Shown here piece after piece: positions 21,101 to 30,098 of a DNA stretch of 64,000 nucleotides. A model generated the notes under the pieces. That model searched no databases, had not been told where the DNA came from, and saw only the letters and a program-made list of their open reading frames with translations. Source of the DNA: Deltaproteobacteria bacterium (GTDB lineage: Bacteria; Myxococcota_A; Polyangia; Polyangiales; Ga0077539); assembly GCA_016704445.1 (NCBI GenBank), contig JADJAE010000043.1, positions 29,940 to 93,939 on the forward strand, in the 5' to 3' direction. Positions within the stretch are counted from its first letter, which is position 1. Each line of letters begins with the position of its first letter. The translations under genes and the position numbers were made by a program.

Positions 21101-22451
21101 GCCTTCTTCCTCTTCGCACCCATGGAGCCGTTCTTCTTCACGGCCTCCGTCTTCGCGCGGGTGAGCTCCAGCAGGAGTTCTTCCGCTTCGAGCAGGGTCG
21201 GCGACTCTCCCGCGGGGTGCGCGCCGATCTCCGCCCGCAGCGCCGCCAGCCGCGACGTGTCCTTCGCGGAGGGCTTCTCCTTCGCGAGGAGGCGCTCGCG
21301 CTCTTCGATGAGCCCGTCGAGGGCCGCGGGCCTGGCGCTGGGCAGTCCGAAGAGGTCACTGGTCAGGATCTGGTCGACCCGCCAATTGCGCACCGATTCG
21401 GGCGCCCGGTCGATCACCACCCGCTCACCGTCGCGGCGCAGCACCACCACGTTGGCGTCGGGCGCGGCCTGAACAATGAGCGGGCTGTGCGCCGTGGCGA
21501 CGAACTGCACGTTGGGAAAGCGCGCGGAGAGCTGCTGGAGGAGCACCCGCTGCCAGCGGGGATGGAGGTGGAGGTCGATCTCGTCGACGAGGCAGACCGC
21601 GGGCTCCTTCAGGGGATCGGCACTGTCGGGATACGCGGTCATCATCCGCACGGCGAGGTCGACCACCCACGCGAGCGTGGACTGCATCCCGAAGCCGAGC
21701 TCACGGAAGGGCACGGTGCCGTGTGCGGTGACAGCGTAGAGACGGATCTGCCCCGAGGGTCCGCCGGTCGAGCGGGGGACGAGGTCGGTGACGCCGGGGA
21801 GGATCGAGAGCACGGTCTCCCTGGCGATGGCGAGCCAGCGACGGGATTCCTCGCGAGCAGCGGGCTCGGTCGCGTTGCTGGACGCCGCGTAGTCACGCTG
21901 GAGGAACCACTCCTCGACGTCGAGGCTGGTGACCTTGCCTTCGAGGAAGTCGATGACTTCGTCCTTGCGCGTGTCTACGGCACCGAGTCGAGCGTCGATC
22001 GAGCGACATCGGGCCGTATGCGCACAAGAGGCTCGCAGGGAGACTCCACATCATTCTGGAAGGTGAATATGACGGGAGCGTACAATCGCTCTAACTCTGT
22101 CAACTCGAAGAAAGCGTTCGCACCATACCTCACACTCTCCCCGGGTCCCGATGCCACCGTGATCGCACCACGCAATCGCTTCGGGTGATCTGCACTGGAG
22201 GGCGACGTCAGTTCTGACCATCGCCAAAGAGACTTTGTATATAGATTCTTCAGTTCACTTGCGGCCGGTCCCACTCTGACATCGCGCACGCTGATCGCAG
22301 CCAGCGCCTGCAGCAGCGTCGTCTTCCCCGTGCCGTTCTCCCCCAGGATTAGCGTCCAGTGATACGGGCGCCCCTTCTCATCCGACAACGGAAGCGTCTG
22401 CGCGTCGGCGAAGCAGCGCACGTTCTCCACCGTCAGTGACCGGTAGTACAC
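21097..22451 (-). CDS. ptuA: AAA ATPase, PtuA-like (Septu defence), one apparent frameshift
   Basis: It starts at GTG 22451 with MYYRSLTVENVRCF, the usual first strand of AAA15/AAA21 ABC-like ATPases. Walker A GENGTGKT lies at 37-44. The second half has a serine-rich signature-like region (FGMQSTLAWVVDL), Walker B VCLVDEIDLHLHP, then FVATAHSPLIVQ with the His switch. The frame breaks near 22002; adding one base gives DVASIDARLGAVDTRKDEV and about 451 residues. A C-terminal coiled helix (GLIEERERLLAKEKPSAKD) precedes a Lys-rich end. PtuA-type ATPases sense phage and hold the HNH partner. The N-terminal part is visibly less GC-rich than the flanking genes. If the break is real, the cassette is inactive. 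Confidence 0.75.
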
Positions 22452-22534
22452 GCCCAGTTGCGGCGCCTCTTCTCGTCACCCTGCTTCGTCGCCGACGCCA
22501 TGCGCTGCCTTCTACCTCGCCCCGCGCCCGCTGC

Positions 22535-24721
22535 TCAATCCGGCAGGTTGTTGAACACGTTGCCGCTGCGGTCGCTCGCCCCGTTGATCTGCGTGCGGAG
22601 GAAGTCCACCCGCCGGGTCTCGCGCATCCTTCCGCCCGCGAGGCTCCCCTCCACCAGCTCGTAGCCCAGCAGCGCGAACACCCGGCTGCGCCAGAAGATC
22701 GGCCGCGCGTTGCCGTACCAGTCCGCGCACGACGCCACGCAGCGGTCGTCCACCCCCGCGCCGCTCCCGCTGCGCAGGGCGCCCAGGTCGCGGAAGCGCA
22801 AGCCCTCCACCCCGAGGAACATCACCGAGCTCGACACCCCGCGCAGCTGCTGCCACCCGCTGCCATCGCCGCCCACCGTCACCGGCAGACCCAGCATCCC
22901 CCGGCGATCTCCGTCGGGCAGGTAGAAGTACCCGTGAGAGCGCGTCTCGCCCTGCGACGCGTTGCGCACCGTGTGCCGCCCCGCCACCGCCGGCGCCTCG
23001 TCGAGCGCCACCGCGCTGAAGGTCAGGCCGCCGCGCTCGTTGCCCACCACCAGCGCGTCGCGGCCCATCGGCTCGATGCGCTCGATGGAGTGCGTCACGT
23101 CCACCCTCGCCGTGCGGTCGTGCGCCACGTCGTAGACCCACACCGGCTGCGGCGCCGCGTCGCCCGCCGCGCGAGGCGACCACCCGCTGCCGCCGCCGTA
23201 GAGCAGGTGGTCGCCGACGAAGCGGTTCTGCATCGCGCGCGCTCGCCCGTCGAGCCTCGGGAGCCCCCGGTACGCCGTGCGCTCCATCGTCGGAACCTCC
23301 TCCCCGAAGCGCCCCACCGGCACCCTCAAGAACCCGATGTCCCCGCTCGTCACCTCCGCGGACCACATCGACTCGCCTGATCCTTCGGCGCGCACCAGCA
23401 CCCGGAGCGTCGCGTCGCGCTCGTCGAAGGAGAACTGGTCGAGCGGCGCCCCGCGGGCCTTCACCGCACCAATCTCGCTGCAATCCAGGGGCATCCGGTA
23501 CAGCACCGCGGGCGGCGGGAGGTTGCCCTCGGTCGGCGCGCTGCCGTACCCGCGGTTCCGCTGCCCGTTGACCCAGAGGTACACGGCCGATCCGCTCACA
23601 TAGAAGTTGCGCCCCGAGGGGCCCACCACGCCCACCGCGCGGCAGTCGAAGCCGCGGCCCGAGAGGTCGCAGGACATCACCGTGTGCACCACCGGCCCGT
23701 ACCCGACGGCCTGCACCGGGCGGTAGAGCCGGGCGTAGTCCATCACCGTCTCCCACGACGCGTCGGGCGAGTGGCGCACCGCGGCCAGCGACAGCGCATC
23801 GCCCTCCAGCCGCAGCGGAACCGGCATGTACATCACCAGGTGGTGCCCCACGAGCCGGCTCGCGTAGTTGCGCGACGAGTAGTAGTCGCTCGACCGCACG
23901 AAGAGCGTGTCGCGCCAGCGGATGGCGCCCTCCGCGTCGATGTCGAAGAGCCCGACCTCCGTCGCCCTCGCCCGGTAGCTGTAGCCAATCACCACGATGG
24001 TGTCGCCGTCGACCAGCATCTCGTCGTACCAGCCCCCCGGCGCTCGACCGCGGCCGTAGGCGTCGACCATCGACACCGGCGTCACCGCCGTCGCACCGAG
24101 GCGCACCGAGAACAGCCTCCCTCGACGGAGGATCACCAGGTGCTCGCCGTGGGTCTTCACGATGTCGCCCTCGTCGACGCCCTCCACCTGGTTGTTGGTG
24201 ATGGAGTCCGTGGCGCCCACGCGAGCGCCAGGCCCACCAGACGGAGCGCGCGCGACAGGAGCAGGAGAAGGAGCCGCCGCGGAGAGCCCCGCCCCGGCGC
24301 CTGATCCATAGCCCTGTCCGGAGCCGGTTCCGGCCCCAGAGCCGATGGTGCCGACGTTGCCGAGGCCGATGGTGCCCTCGGCCGCGCCGCCTCCGCCGAG
24401 GCCGGTGCCCGAGGCGCCAACGCCGTCGGCGCTCGCCGCAGACGGAGCGGTCTGGATGTTCGTCGGCCCACCCGGTCCACCGCGGCGACGGCTGCCCTGG
24501 GTGCTCTGGTAGGTGTTGATCCAGGTGCGCACGGCGTCGGCCGAGCCGAAGGCCACCAGGCGAGAGAGCGGGAGCGTGGGATCACCCGCGTCGGCGGCCG
24601 TGGCGCGCGTCGCGTCGGTGACGCGAGGGACGTCCGTCGCCGGAGGTGTCGGCTGCGCCGGGACGGGGCGCTGGCAACCACAGAGGACGAGGACGAGGGC
24701 GAGGGTCGAGTGCCTGGTCAT
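22535..24721 (-). CDS. secreted lipoprotein with C-terminal beta-propeller domain
   Basis: The 728-residue product starts at MTRHSTLALVLVLCGCQ, with lipobox LCGC; an ATG four codons upstream is possible. A Gly/Ala/Ser-rich linker (about 80-170) leads to NNQVEGVDEGDIVKTHGE, the hallmark start of the secreted beta-propeller family (QVEGVDEPDIVKTDG in most members). The rest is beta-rich with repeated strands such as MLVDGDTIVVIGYSY and DHLLYGGGSGWS. Three Cys pairs (MSCDLSGRGFDC, PLDCSE, CVASC) could form disulfides. It is likely anchored outside the cytoplasm; the function of the family is unknown. It is 83 bp upstream of ptuA on the same strand, but functional linkage is unlikely. Confidence 0.85.
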   Translation of the reverse strand: MTRHSTLALVLVLCGCQRPVPAQPTPPATDVPRVTDATRATAADAGDPTLPLSRLVAFGSADAVRTWINTYQSTQGSRRRGGPGGPTNIQTAPSAASADGVGASGTGLGGGGAAEGTIGLGNVGTIGSGAGTGSGQGYGSGAGAGLSAAAPSPAPVARAPSGGPGARVGATDSITNNQVEGVDEGDIVKTHGEHLVILRRGRLFSVRLGATAVTPVSMVDAYGRGRAPGGWYDEMLVDGDTIVVIGYSYRARATEVGLFDIDAEGAIRWRDTLFVRSSDYYSSRNYASRLVGHHLVMYMPVPLRLEGDALSLAAVRHSPDASWETVMDYARLYRPVQAVGYGPVVHTVMSCDLSGRGFDCRAVGVVGPSGRNFYVSGSAVYLWVNGQRNRGYGSAPTEGNLPPPAVLYRMPLDCSEIGAVKARGAPLDQFSFDERDATLRVLVRAEGSGESMWSAEVTSGDIGFLRVPVGRFGEEVPTMERTAYRGLPRLDGRARAMQNRFVGDHLLYGGGSGWSPRAAGDAAPQPVWVYDVAHDRTARVDVTHSIERIEPMGRDALVVGNERGGLTFSAVALDEAPAVAGRHTVRNASQGETRSHGYFYLPDGDRRGMLGLPVTVGGDGSGWQQLRGVSSSVMFLGVEGLRFRDLGALRSGSGAGVDDRCVASCADWYGNARPIFWRSRVFALLGYELVEGSLAGGRMRETRRVDFLRTQINGASDRSGNVFNNLPD

Positions 24722-24784
24722 GGTGTTTCGCATCGCGGTGGGTGGACGACTGAGGGGCGGAGAAGTTCCTGAGGATCGCATCGA

Positions 24785-25675
24785 TCAGCGCATCCACGCG
24801 ACGAGGCGGTCGGCGAGCTCGGGGCCGACGTCCTCCTGGAGGAAGTGACCCGCCCCTCGGAGCAGCGCGTGGGGCTGGGCGCTCGCTCCAGGGATGCGCG
24901 ACTGCAGCCGCTTCTCGGCGCCGCGGGTGATGGGATCGTTCTTTCCGAAGAGCGTGAGGAAGGGCTTCTTCCACTCTCGAAGCGCCTCCCACGCCCGACG
25001 GTTGGCGGCGCTCGCCGGGTCGTCGGGCCTCGTCGGAACCAGCGACGGAAAGGCCCTCGCCCCGGCCTTGTGGCGCTCCGTGGGGAAGGGCGCGTCGTAG
25101 GCCGCCCGCGCCTCGGGGGAGAGCCCCCGCACGCAGCCCGACCCCACGATGCGACCGATGGGAAACACCGGCGTCCACCGTGCGAAGGCCCGCCACGCAT
25201 GGAAGGCCGGAGGCACCCTCTCGTCGCCGGTGGGCAGGTACGTGTTGCCCGCGCAGACGCGCGCGAAGCGGTCGCCCTCCTCGGCCGCGAGGCGTAACCC
25301 GATGAGCCCGCCCCAGTCCTGGCAGAAGAGGGTCGTGTTGCGCAGGTCGAGGCCCACGAGCACCGCGCGCATCCAGTCGACGTGGGCCTGGTAGCTGTAC
25401 GCGCGAGGGTCGGCGGGCTTGTCGCTGCGGCCGAAGCCCACGAGGTCGGGCGCCACCACGCGATGCCCCGCCGCAAGAAGCCCGGGGATCATCTTGCGAT
25501 ACAGGAAGGACCAGCTCGGCTCGCCGTGCAGTAGCAGCACCGGAGCGGCGTCGCGCGGCCCCTCGTCGAGGAAGGCGACGCGCAGCCCGCCGACGTCGAG
25601 CGAGTGGGGCTTCCAGGGGAAGTCGGGCAGCGCCGCGAAGCGCTCATCGGGGGTGCGGAGGATCGCGTCGCTCAT
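24785..25675 (-). CDS. haloalkane dehalogenase-like alpha/beta hydrolase (HLD-I type)
   Basis: The 296-residue protein starts at MSDAILRTPDERF, the characteristic N-terminus of the DhlA/haloalkane dehalogenase subfamily I. An ATG six codons upstream lacks a ribosome site. The oxyanion motif HGEPSWSFLYR (50-60), nucleophile in LFCQDWGG (Asp120) with Trp121 as a halide-binding residue, and the catalytic His in GAGHFLQED (about 275) are all present. Such enzymes hydrolyse carbon-halogen bonds to alcohol and halide in the cytoplasm. Real substrates of environmental homologues are often unknown. The gene stands alone between a lipoprotein gene and a small membrane protein. Confidence 0.88.
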   Translation of the reverse strand: MSDAILRTPDERFAALPDFPWKPHSLDVGGLRVAFLDEGPRDAAPVLLLHGEPSWSFLYRKMIPGLLAAGHRVVAPDLVGFGRSDKPADPRAYSYQAHVDWMRAVLVGLDLRNTTLFCQDWGGLIGLRLAAEEGDRFARVCAGNTYLPTGDERVPPAFHAWRAFARWTPVFPIGRIVGSGCVRGLSPEARAAYDAPFPTERHKAGARAFPSLVPTRPDDPASAANRRAWEALREWKKPFLTLFGKNDPITRGAEKRLQSRIPGASAQPHALLRGAGHFLQEDVGPELADRLVAWMR

Positions 25676-25738
25676 GGCGAGCGACGGTACCATCGACGGA
25701 TGCGCGAACCCGGATGAGCCGATGCCGAGCTGACCCGT

Positions 25739-26305
25739 TCAATCGACGAAGCGCACCGCGTCGGACTCCAGCGAGTAGGAGTAGCGCGCGAACGCCGGAT
25801 AGACGTAGCGGATCAAGAGGGGAGGACGATGGCTTCCTGGGTCGAAGAGCGACGGGTCGCTCCACCGGAGGCAGTTGATTCCGCGAGGTCGGGCGCAGAC
25901 GTGCAACAGCCGCAGCGAAGACAACTCAGCGAAGCCCCTCGGCCACCGGCCGCGCTCGGCGTGGAAGCGACGCGCGGCGACGCGCACCGCTCGCACCTCG
26001 CGCTTGATGCTCCAATCGAGGGCGCGCTCGGCTAGCGGTAGGAGACAGAGCACCAGCGACGCGGCCGCGAGGTTGGATCGGCACAGCCGTCGTCGCCTCC
26101 AGAGCACCGTCGCGCCCAGCATGGAGCCCCCGACCAGGAGCATCGGCAACGCGAGCCACTGGACGAAGATCGGAGCACAGCCGAGGGCCAGCGCCCCGAT
26201 GCTGCCAATGCATCCGAGCGAGGCCAGCGCGCTCAGATCCCTCGGAGGCCTCGGCGGTGGGGAGATCGGCGCGCTACGAAACGGCGTGGTCCCCGACGGG
26301 TTCAT
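25739..26305 (-). CDS. small membrane protein of unknown function
   Basis: The 188-residue product has a Pro-rich N-terminus and three hydrophobic segments between residues 25 and 95 (ASLGCIGSIGALALGCAPIF, then WLALPMLLVGGSMLGATVLW, then LAAASLVLCLLPLAE). A soluble C-terminal part follows (RRFHAERGRWPRGFAELSS), ending in alternating aromatic residues (YVYPAFARYSYSL). That end resembles pilin-like globular regions only loosely, and no family was recognised. It is divergent from the Asp/His-rich lipoprotein gene, with a strong hairpin between them. Confidence 0.6.
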   Translation of the reverse strand: MNPSGTTPFRSAPISPPPRPPRDLSALASLGCIGSIGALALGCAPIFVQWLALPMLLVGGSMLGATVLWRRRRLCRSNLAAASLVLCLLPLAERALDWSIKREVRAVRVAARRFHAERGRWPRGFAELSSLRLLHVCARPRGINCLRWSDPSLFDPGSHRPPLLIRYVYPAFARYSYSLESDAVRFVD

Positions 26306-26348
26306 GGCGCTTCCATGATGCCCGAACGAGGGCCGAAGGGGGGTCCCT

Positions 26349-26384
26349 GGGCGGCGTCCTCAACCGCGCTTGAGGACGCCGCCC
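26349..26384. promoter_or_regulatory. perfect 15-bp hairpin between divergent genes
   Basis: GGGCGGCGTCCTCAA, loop CCGCGC, then TTGAGGACGCCGCCC. It lies between the start of the small membrane protein gene (26305) and the start of the lipoprotein gene (26544), where no gene ends. A terminator is therefore not the obvious role; an operator, attenuator or mobile hairpin remnant is possible. Confidence 0.5.
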
Positions 26385-26543
26385 TGAGTGGGGTCCAGAG
26401 CCCTATTTCCACGCTCTTCCATGCTCTCATGGCGGCTCGCGTGTTGATGTGAACCACATCGACCCATCAAACAGCATGAACCACCGCTCGCGACGCGTGG
26501 GCGTCATGGCAATGGCGTAGCGGATGTTCCACACCGTTGGACG

Positions 26544-27578
26544 ATGAAGCGATCGTCCCTGCTCCTGAGTCTGGTACTGCTCGCGCTCCCCGCCTGTCAG
26601 CGTCGCGCCGCCGACGCCGCCCCCGCGGTCGTCTCTTCCGACGCCGCTCGCGGCGCCCTGGCCGAGCACGGCGGCGTGCTCGCCCTCTCCGCCAACCTTC
26701 GCGCGGAGGTGCTCGCGCAGCCCGATGGTCGCGTGCTCACCTACGTCACGACCCCGCAGGGCGCCCCGATGCAGCCGAGCTCGGTGCGCGTGGGGCTGCG
26801 CAAGCCCGACGGCCAGGTGCAGTCGGTGCCGGTCACCTACGACCCCGCGGCGCACGCCTACGTCGGCCGCGCCGCCGGGGTGCCGCCCGGGCAGTACCCG
26901 GTCGAGGTGTCGGTGCAGCCGTCGCCGACCGCCGCGCCGGTGCAGATGCTCACCGGCCCCGTGGCCTTCGCCTCGACGGTGCAGCCCCCGGCGCCGCGGC
27001 ACGGCGGCCAGGTGACCGTGGTCGGCGACCGGGCCGTCGAGGTCGCCATCGCCCGCACCGGCGACGTCGCCACCTTCTGGACCACCCTCGAAGGCGAGCC
27101 CATCGCCCCCGCCCAGATCGAGGCGCCCTCGCTCGTCGTGAAGGTCGGCGGCCGCGACCGCCCGGTTGCGCTCCGCCCCTCCGGCGTGGCCCTCGTCGGG
27201 CACTTCGACGTCGGCGCCCACACCCGCTTCGAGGTCGGGCTCCCCAGCGTGTCGATCGGCGGAGCGGTGTACCTCGGCGCCGAGGCCCCGAGCGTCGTGG
27301 TGGTCGCGACCATCCCCGGCGTGGTCTTCGTGGAGAGGCCGGTCGCTCGCCCCGCGGTCGTGGTCGCCCGCCCGGCGCGGCCGACGCTGGTGTTCGCCGA
27401 GCCTGCGCCGAGCGTGCTGCTGCTGCAGCCCGCCGGCTGGGCGCGCCGCGGCCGAGGACACGACGACCACGACGACAACGACGACAACGGACGCCACCGA
27501 GGGCACGGCGGCGACGACGATCGAGGACACGGCGACGACGATCGAGGACGCGGCCGAGGACACGGCCGAGGGCGCTGA
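26544..27578 (+). CDS. putative lipoprotein with Asp/His/Arg-rich C-terminal tail
   Basis: The 344-residue product has a signal peptide and lipobox (LALPAC near residue 18). Beta-rich repeats of about 90 residues recur in the body (LRAEVLAQPDGRVLTYV, VTVVGDRAVEVAIA, VVKVGGRDRPVAL), suggesting two or three immunoglobulin-like modules. A Val/Pro-rich segment (AEAPSVVVVATIPGV) follows. The last 45 residues are extremely Asp, His, Gly and Arg rich (for example HDDHDDNDDNGRHRGHGG), a composition that can bind divalent metal. No family was recognised; an envelope location is inferred from the lipobox. The gene is monocistronic or followed by the SDR gene after 93 bp. Confidence 0.7.
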   Translation: MKRSSLLLSLVLLALPACQRRAADAAPAVVSSDAARGALAEHGGVLALSANLRAEVLAQPDGRVLTYVTTPQGAPMQPSSVRVGLRKPDGQVQSVPVTYDPAAHAYVGRAAGVPPGQYPVEVSVQPSPTAAPVQMLTGPVAFASTVQPPAPRHGGQVTVVGDRAVEVAIARTGDVATFWTTLEGEPIAPAQIEAPSLVVKVGGRDRPVALRPSGVALVGHFDVGAHTRFEVGLPSVSIGGAVYLGAEAPSVVVVATIPGVVFVERPVARPAVVVARPARPTLVFAEPAPSVLLLQPAGWARRGRGHDDHDDNDDNGRHRGHGGDDDRGHGDDDRGRGRGHGRGR

Positions 27579-27671
27579 GCCTCCCTCAGGCTCCGACAGC
27601 GGCCGAGGGCGAGCTCAAGGCCCACCCCACCCATTGCCATTGCCCCCGCGCGGGTGAGATCACCTGCGCCC

Positions 27672-28583
27672 ATGATGAAGCACCCGAAGCCCCTCTCCCG
27701 GCTCGACGGCAAGGTCGCCGTCGTCACCGGCGCATCTGACGGCATCGGCGTCGAGACCGCCCGCTACCTCGCCGACCTCGGCGCCACCCTGGTGCTGCCG
27801 GTGCGCAACATGGAGAAGGCCGCCGCCGTGCGCGACGACCTCGCCCGCACCACCGGCAGCGACCGCATCGAGCTCATGCCCATGGACCTCGCGTCCCTCG
27901 CCTCGGTGCGCGCCTTCGCCGCCGCGCTGCGGGAGAAGCACCCGGTCGTCGACGTGCTGGTGCTCAACGCCGGGCTCTCTCCCACGAAGCGCTCGCTCAC
28001 CGCCGAGGGCTTCGAGACCACCATGGGGGTCAACCACCTCGGGCACTTCGCGCTCACCCTCGAGCTGCTCCCGGCGCTCAAGGCCGCGCCCAGGGCGCGC
28101 GTCGTGGTGCTGTCGTCCAAGCTCCACACCAGCGGGCGCATTCCCTTCGACGACCTCCAGTACGAGAAGGGCTTCACCGGCAACCTGATGCGCGGCCCCT
28201 ACCCCGACTCCAAGCTGGCCAACGCCCTCTTCGCCGTCGAGCTCGCCGAGCGCCTCAAGGGGACGCAGGTCACGGTCAACTTCGTCCACCCGGGCGTGGT
28301 CAGCACCGGCCTCGCCCGCGACATGAACGCCTTCTTCCGCTGGGCCGCCCGCACCTTCCTCATCACCCCGGAGAAGGGATCGCGGACCAGCGTCTACGTC
28401 GCCGCCTCGCCCGAGCTCGACGGCGTGACCGGGAAGTACTTCGACGACTGCAAGGAGGCGAAGCCCTCCGCCCAGGTGCGCGACGCCGCGCTGCGAAAGC
28501 GCCTCTGGGACGTGAGCGAGTCGCTCACCGGCGCCCGCTTCGGGGCGTTGAGAGTCCGACGCTGGCCATGGCGCGTTCGGTAG
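27672..28583 (+). CDS. short-chain dehydrogenase/reductase, retinol-dehydrogenase-like
   Basis: The 303-residue product starts at MMKHPKPLSRLDGK. The classical SDR set is complete: TGASDGIG cofactor loop (19-26), LNAGLS, catalytic Ser in VLSSKLHTS, and YPDSK (Tyr177, Lys181). The long insert after the active site (LQYEKGFTGNLMRGPY) is characteristic of the retinol dehydrogenase/WW-domain oxidoreductase-like group acting on lipophilic alcohols. Preference for NADP or NAD cannot be settled. The C-terminal Arg-rich end (RVRRWPWRVR) may be a read-out of the last bases before the stop. It is followed by the DUF2237 gene after 17 bp. Confidence 0.88.
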   Translation: MMKHPKPLSRLDGKVAVVTGASDGIGVETARYLADLGATLVLPVRNMEKAAAVRDDLARTTGSDRIELMPMDLASLASVRAFAAALREKHPVVDVLVLNAGLSPTKRSLTAEGFETTMGVNHLGHFALTLELLPALKAAPRARVVVLSSKLHTSGRIPFDDLQYEKGFTGNLMRGPYPDSKLANALFAVELAERLKGTQVTVNFVHPGVVSTGLARDMNAFFRWAARTFLITPEKGSRTSVYVAASPELDGVTGKYFDDCKEAKPSAQVRDAALRKRLWDVSESLTGARFGALRVRRWPWRVR

Positions 28584-28600
28584 TATCGTCCGCGCCAGCC

Positions 28601-28993
28601 ATGCCCGACGCCACGACCGACCCCGCCGCCCAGAAGAACGTCCTCGGAGGTCCGCTCGAGGACTGCTCCCATGATCCCAAGACGGGCTTCTTCCGCGATG
28701 GGTGCTGCCGCACCGACGACCACGACGAGGGGCGTCACGTGATCTGTACCAGGGTGACCGAGGAGTTTCTGGCCTTCAGCCTCTCGGTGGGCAACGACCT
28801 CTCCACCCCGAGGCGCGAGTTCGGCTTCCAGGGGCTGCGCCCCGGCGACTGCTGGTGCATCTGCGCCCTCCGCTGGCGCGAGGCCCTCGAGGCGGGCGTC
28901 GCCCCGCCGGTGCGCCTCATGGCCACCCACGAGGCCGCCCTCCGCTACGTCACCCTCGAAGACCTCACCCTCCGCGCCATCGACGTCGACTGA
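28601..28993 (+). CDS. DUF2237 family protein
   Basis: The 130-residue product matches the DUF2237 pattern throughout: NVLGGPLEDCSHDPKTGFFR, DGCC, then a Cys after HVI, GNDLSTPRREFGF, LRPGDCWCICALRWREAL, and a conserved THEAAL near the C-terminus. The conserved Cys residues may bind metal. The biochemical role of the family is unknown; members are cytoplasmic and widespread. The start at MPDATTDP follows a probable operon gap of 17 bp after the SDR gene. Confidence 0.92.
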   Translation: MPDATTDPAAQKNVLGGPLEDCSHDPKTGFFRDGCCRTDDHDEGRHVICTRVTEEFLAFSLSVGNDLSTPRREFGFQGLRPGDCWCICALRWREALEAGVAPPVRLMATHEAALRYVTLEDLTLRAIDVD

Positions 28994-29002
28994 CGCGGCG
29001 CT

Positions 29003-29389
29003 TCAGCCCGCGGGGGTGTCGGCGTTCTGGATGCGGATGTTCCAGCGCGCGGCGAGCCAGTCGAGCACCGACGACTCGCCGGTGGTGATCGTCTCCGTGG
29101 CGGAGATCTCGTAGAGCGCCCCGTAGATGGCGTCGCGCGCCTCGGGGCGGGTGACCTCGTCGGCTGCGGCGCGCACCGACTCGTCGTCCTTGTAGCGCTC
29201 GGCGGAGCGCTCGAGCAGCGCCGCCAGCACGTCCCCGACGTTTCCGCCGGGCGGAACCTCGATGAGGTCGGCCACGACGCTGTGCACCACCTCCTGCTCG
29301 TCGGGCGTGGTGTATCCGCCGAGGCGGATGAGGGTGCGCAGCAGCGCTCCGAAGGTCAGTCGCTCGGACTCGTTCAGCGTCACGTTCAT
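29003..29389 (-). CDS. small helical protein of unknown function
   Basis: The 128-residue product starts at MNVTLNESERLTFGALL. It appears all-helical and acidic, with a conserved-looking start (ALLRTLIRLGGYTTPDEQEVV) reminiscent of TerB-like helical bundles, though the match is weak. No Cys or signal peptide is present. It is convergent with the DUF2237 gene (9-bp gap) and lies 26 bp after the 29416-30084 gene on the same strand, so the three minus-strand genes 31709-29003 probably form one transcript. Confidence 0.6.
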   Translation of the reverse strand: MNVTLNESERLTFGALLRTLIRLGGYTTPDEQEVVHSVVADLIEVPPGGNVGDVLAALLERSAERYKDDESVRAAADEVTRPEARDAIYGALYEISATETITTGESSVLDWLAARWNIRIQNADTPAG

Positions 29390-29415
29390 GGCGCGAACGC
29401 TATCACGCCATCCCC

Positions 29416-30084
29416 TCACGGGAGCTTCAGCCCGACGCCCGCCGCGCGGCCCTTCTTCCACGCCGCGGCGTCGACCCGCAGCCCCTTCGCCCGCCCGAGG
29501 GACAGGTGCTCCTCGGCGAAGCGATCGAGGGCCGCTCGCTCGGCCTCGATGGCCCGGTCGATGATCGCGAGCGCCGCTCCCTGCGCCTCGTCGTGCGCCG
29601 CGGCATCCGTCGCCCGCAGCCGCTCCGCGATGGCGTCCACGGCGCCCACCCGGAAGGCCTCGTGCCAGCGCCTCGGGCGGCCCTCCCCGTGCGTCGCCGA
29701 GAGCCACTCGATGCGCTTCAAGAGCCACGCCCACAGCGTCGCCACGGCGGCCCGGTCACGGCCTCGGCCCACCAGCACGATGGCCTCGTCGGAGCCCCTC
29801 GACAGCGTGTACGCGAGGCACCCGTTGACCTCCGCCAGGGCGACCGCGAGCACCACCTTCCAGGGGCGCTGACGGCGGGCGACGTCCAGGGGCTCCGTCC
29901 TCGCGTCGACGATGGGGTCGGGGTCTTCCTGGACGCCTCGCTCCGCGTCGAGCCACTGCTCCAGCCGGTGGCGGGTGATGAGCTCCTGCGCCTTCGCCGC
30001 GGCCGAGGCGGCCTCGTGCACGTTGGGCGAGGTCGCCAGCGCCAGCAGCTTCCGAACGCGGTCGAGGGCCTTCTCCGGGGTCAC
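29416..30084 (-). CDS. DUF2786-like protein
   Basis: The 222-residue product begins at GTG 30084 (VTPEKALDRVRKLLALA). This start, with NVHEAASAAAKAQELITRH, is the signature of the DUF2786 N-terminal domain, found also in phage and mobile-element proteins. The rest has a beta strand AIVLVGRG and helices (LWAWLLKRIEWLSATHGE, FRVGAVDAIAERL), as in the common DUF2786 plus DUF7168-type layout. Function is unknown. It is followed by the 29003-29389 gene and preceded by the PH-like membrane protein gene, all on the same strand. Confidence 0.7.
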   Translation of the reverse strand: MTPEKALDRVRKLLALATSPNVHEAASAAAKAQELITRHRLEQWLDAERGVQEDPDPIVDARTEPLDVARRQRPWKVVLAVALAEVNGCLAYTLSRGSDEAIVLVGRGRDRAAVATLWAWLLKRIEWLSATHGEGRPRRWHEAFRVGAVDAIAERLRATDAAAHDEAQGAALAIIDRAIEAERAALDRFAEEHLSLGRAKGLRVDAAAWKKGRAAGVGLKLP

Positions 30085-30098
30085 GGCGCGATCTCTGG

